64,000 nucleotides of DNA from Epilithonimonas tenax DSM 16811 (GTDB lineage: Bacteria > Bacteroidota > Bacteroidia > Flavobacteriales > Weeksellaceae), in assembly GCF_000428485.1 (NCBI RefSeq), contig NZ_AUAA01000002.1, positions 1 through 64,000 on the forward strand, read 5' to 3'. Made by a program: the position numbers and the translations under genes. The first letter of the stretch is position 1. Every line of letters starts with the position of its first letter. The notes beneath the pieces are model-generated. The model was given only the letters and a program-made list of their open reading frames with translations. It was not told the DNA's origin and searched no databases. Shown here in pieces: positions 63,850 through 64,000 of the stretch.

Positions 63850-64000
63850 CTTCGGATTTTGTGTTCTTTGATGATTTGGGCTTCAAAATAAGTCAGTAAT
63901 TTGGATGTGATCTTTTCCACCTTCTCTGTGTTATCGCCATAGTAATTACAAAGCAGCAGGTCCAGTGTCAATTGCTGAAACTCTGGCCAGGTGTGAATGC
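63846..64000 (-). CDS. speD: S-adenosylmethionine decarboxylase, C-terminal part
   Basis: About 51 residues to TGA 63846-63848. IHTWPEFQQLTLDLLLCNYY is the HTWPE-type block with the catalytic histidine and cysteine environment of prokaryotic AdoMet decarboxylases, followed by GDNTEKVEKITSKL. The enzyme makes decarboxylated SAM, the aminopropyl donor for the synthase encoded at 60466-61980. The N-terminal half, including the self-cleavage serine, is beyond the window. The end overlaps the DUF4178 start codon (ATGA). Confidence 0.8.
   Translation of the reverse strand, partial: IHTWPEFQQLTLDLLLCNYYGDNTEKVEKITSKLLTYFEAQIIKEHKIRR

Overview
The window looks like chromosomal DNA of a Bacteroidota bacterium, most likely Flavobacteriales near Chryseobacterium (Weeksellaceae). 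Evidence: an AT-rich genome, promoter boxes of the TAnnTTTG type, a SusC/SusD pair, a type IX secretion C-terminal sorting domain, a Porin_10-type barrel, bacillithiol gene bshC, the order rimP-nusA-infB, and outer-membrane beta-barrel/TonB receptor genes. The genus is inferred from protein style and was not tested by search.

Left part (1-28467) is a surface-polysaccharide locus, very probably an O-antigen or capsule exported by an ABC transporter. It starts at the cut right end of an IS5-family element that has replaced the last residues of an acetyltransferase gene. Most genes are on the minus strand and can be read as three trains. The first runs from ugd (28467) through rfbB, rfbA, wzm, wzt, a putative transferase, fcl, a GT11 fucosyltransferase and gmd to a GT2 enzyme. 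The second runs from a dTDP-rhamnose-4-epimerase-like SDR (15448) through a VioA-like aminotransferase, a NeuD/PglD-like acetyltransferase, GT4, a GT-like protein, MBOAT, SGNH protein, short SDR, wbpP and wbpO to GT2. The third is a short train of acetyltransferase, GT2, acetyltransferase. Two plus-strand islands (3088-4092 and 15551-18413) carry further glycosyltransferases. The predicted donor sugars are UDP-GlcA (Ugd), UDP-GalNAcA (WbpP then WbpO), GDP-L-fucose (Gmd, Fcl) and, by inference, dTDP-4-acetamido-4,6-dideoxyhexose (RmlA, RmlB, aminotransferase, acetyltransferase; no RmlC or RmlD in the window). Wzm/Wzt with a C-terminal glycan-binding domain exports the chain, and the MBOAT/SGNH pair probably O-acetylates it.

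Middle part (28540-33431) is the housekeeping operon rimP-nusA-infB with a strong promoter, a leader hairpin and a terminator. It is followed by envelope genes: SusC/SusD (33683-38229), a T9SS-sorted protein and a porin. bshC comes next and sits after a structured intergenic repeat. Between bshC and a LysM/periplasmic-binding fusion gene lies a 1.3-kb patch of broken accessory genes (small cysteine-containing peptide, a short secreted-protein fragment, the end of an outer-membrane barrel). Near-identical 39/41-bp copies of the bshC 3' end flank this patch.

Right part (44979-64000) has fabD, a GHMP kinase, pckA, two tandem paralogous TonB-type receptors with a palindromic control region, a D-2-hydroxyacid dehydrogenase, a DUF3817 protein and nadD. 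It ends with a minus-strand polyamine-type operon: S-adenosylmethionine decarboxylase (cut by the window end), a DUF4178 protein, a 64-residue membrane protein, DUF350, a membrane-anchored aminopropyltransferase, a flavin amine-oxidase-like protein and a polytopic membrane protein. That operon is the best candidate in the window for a poorly described system. I saw no rRNA, tRNA or CRISPR array.
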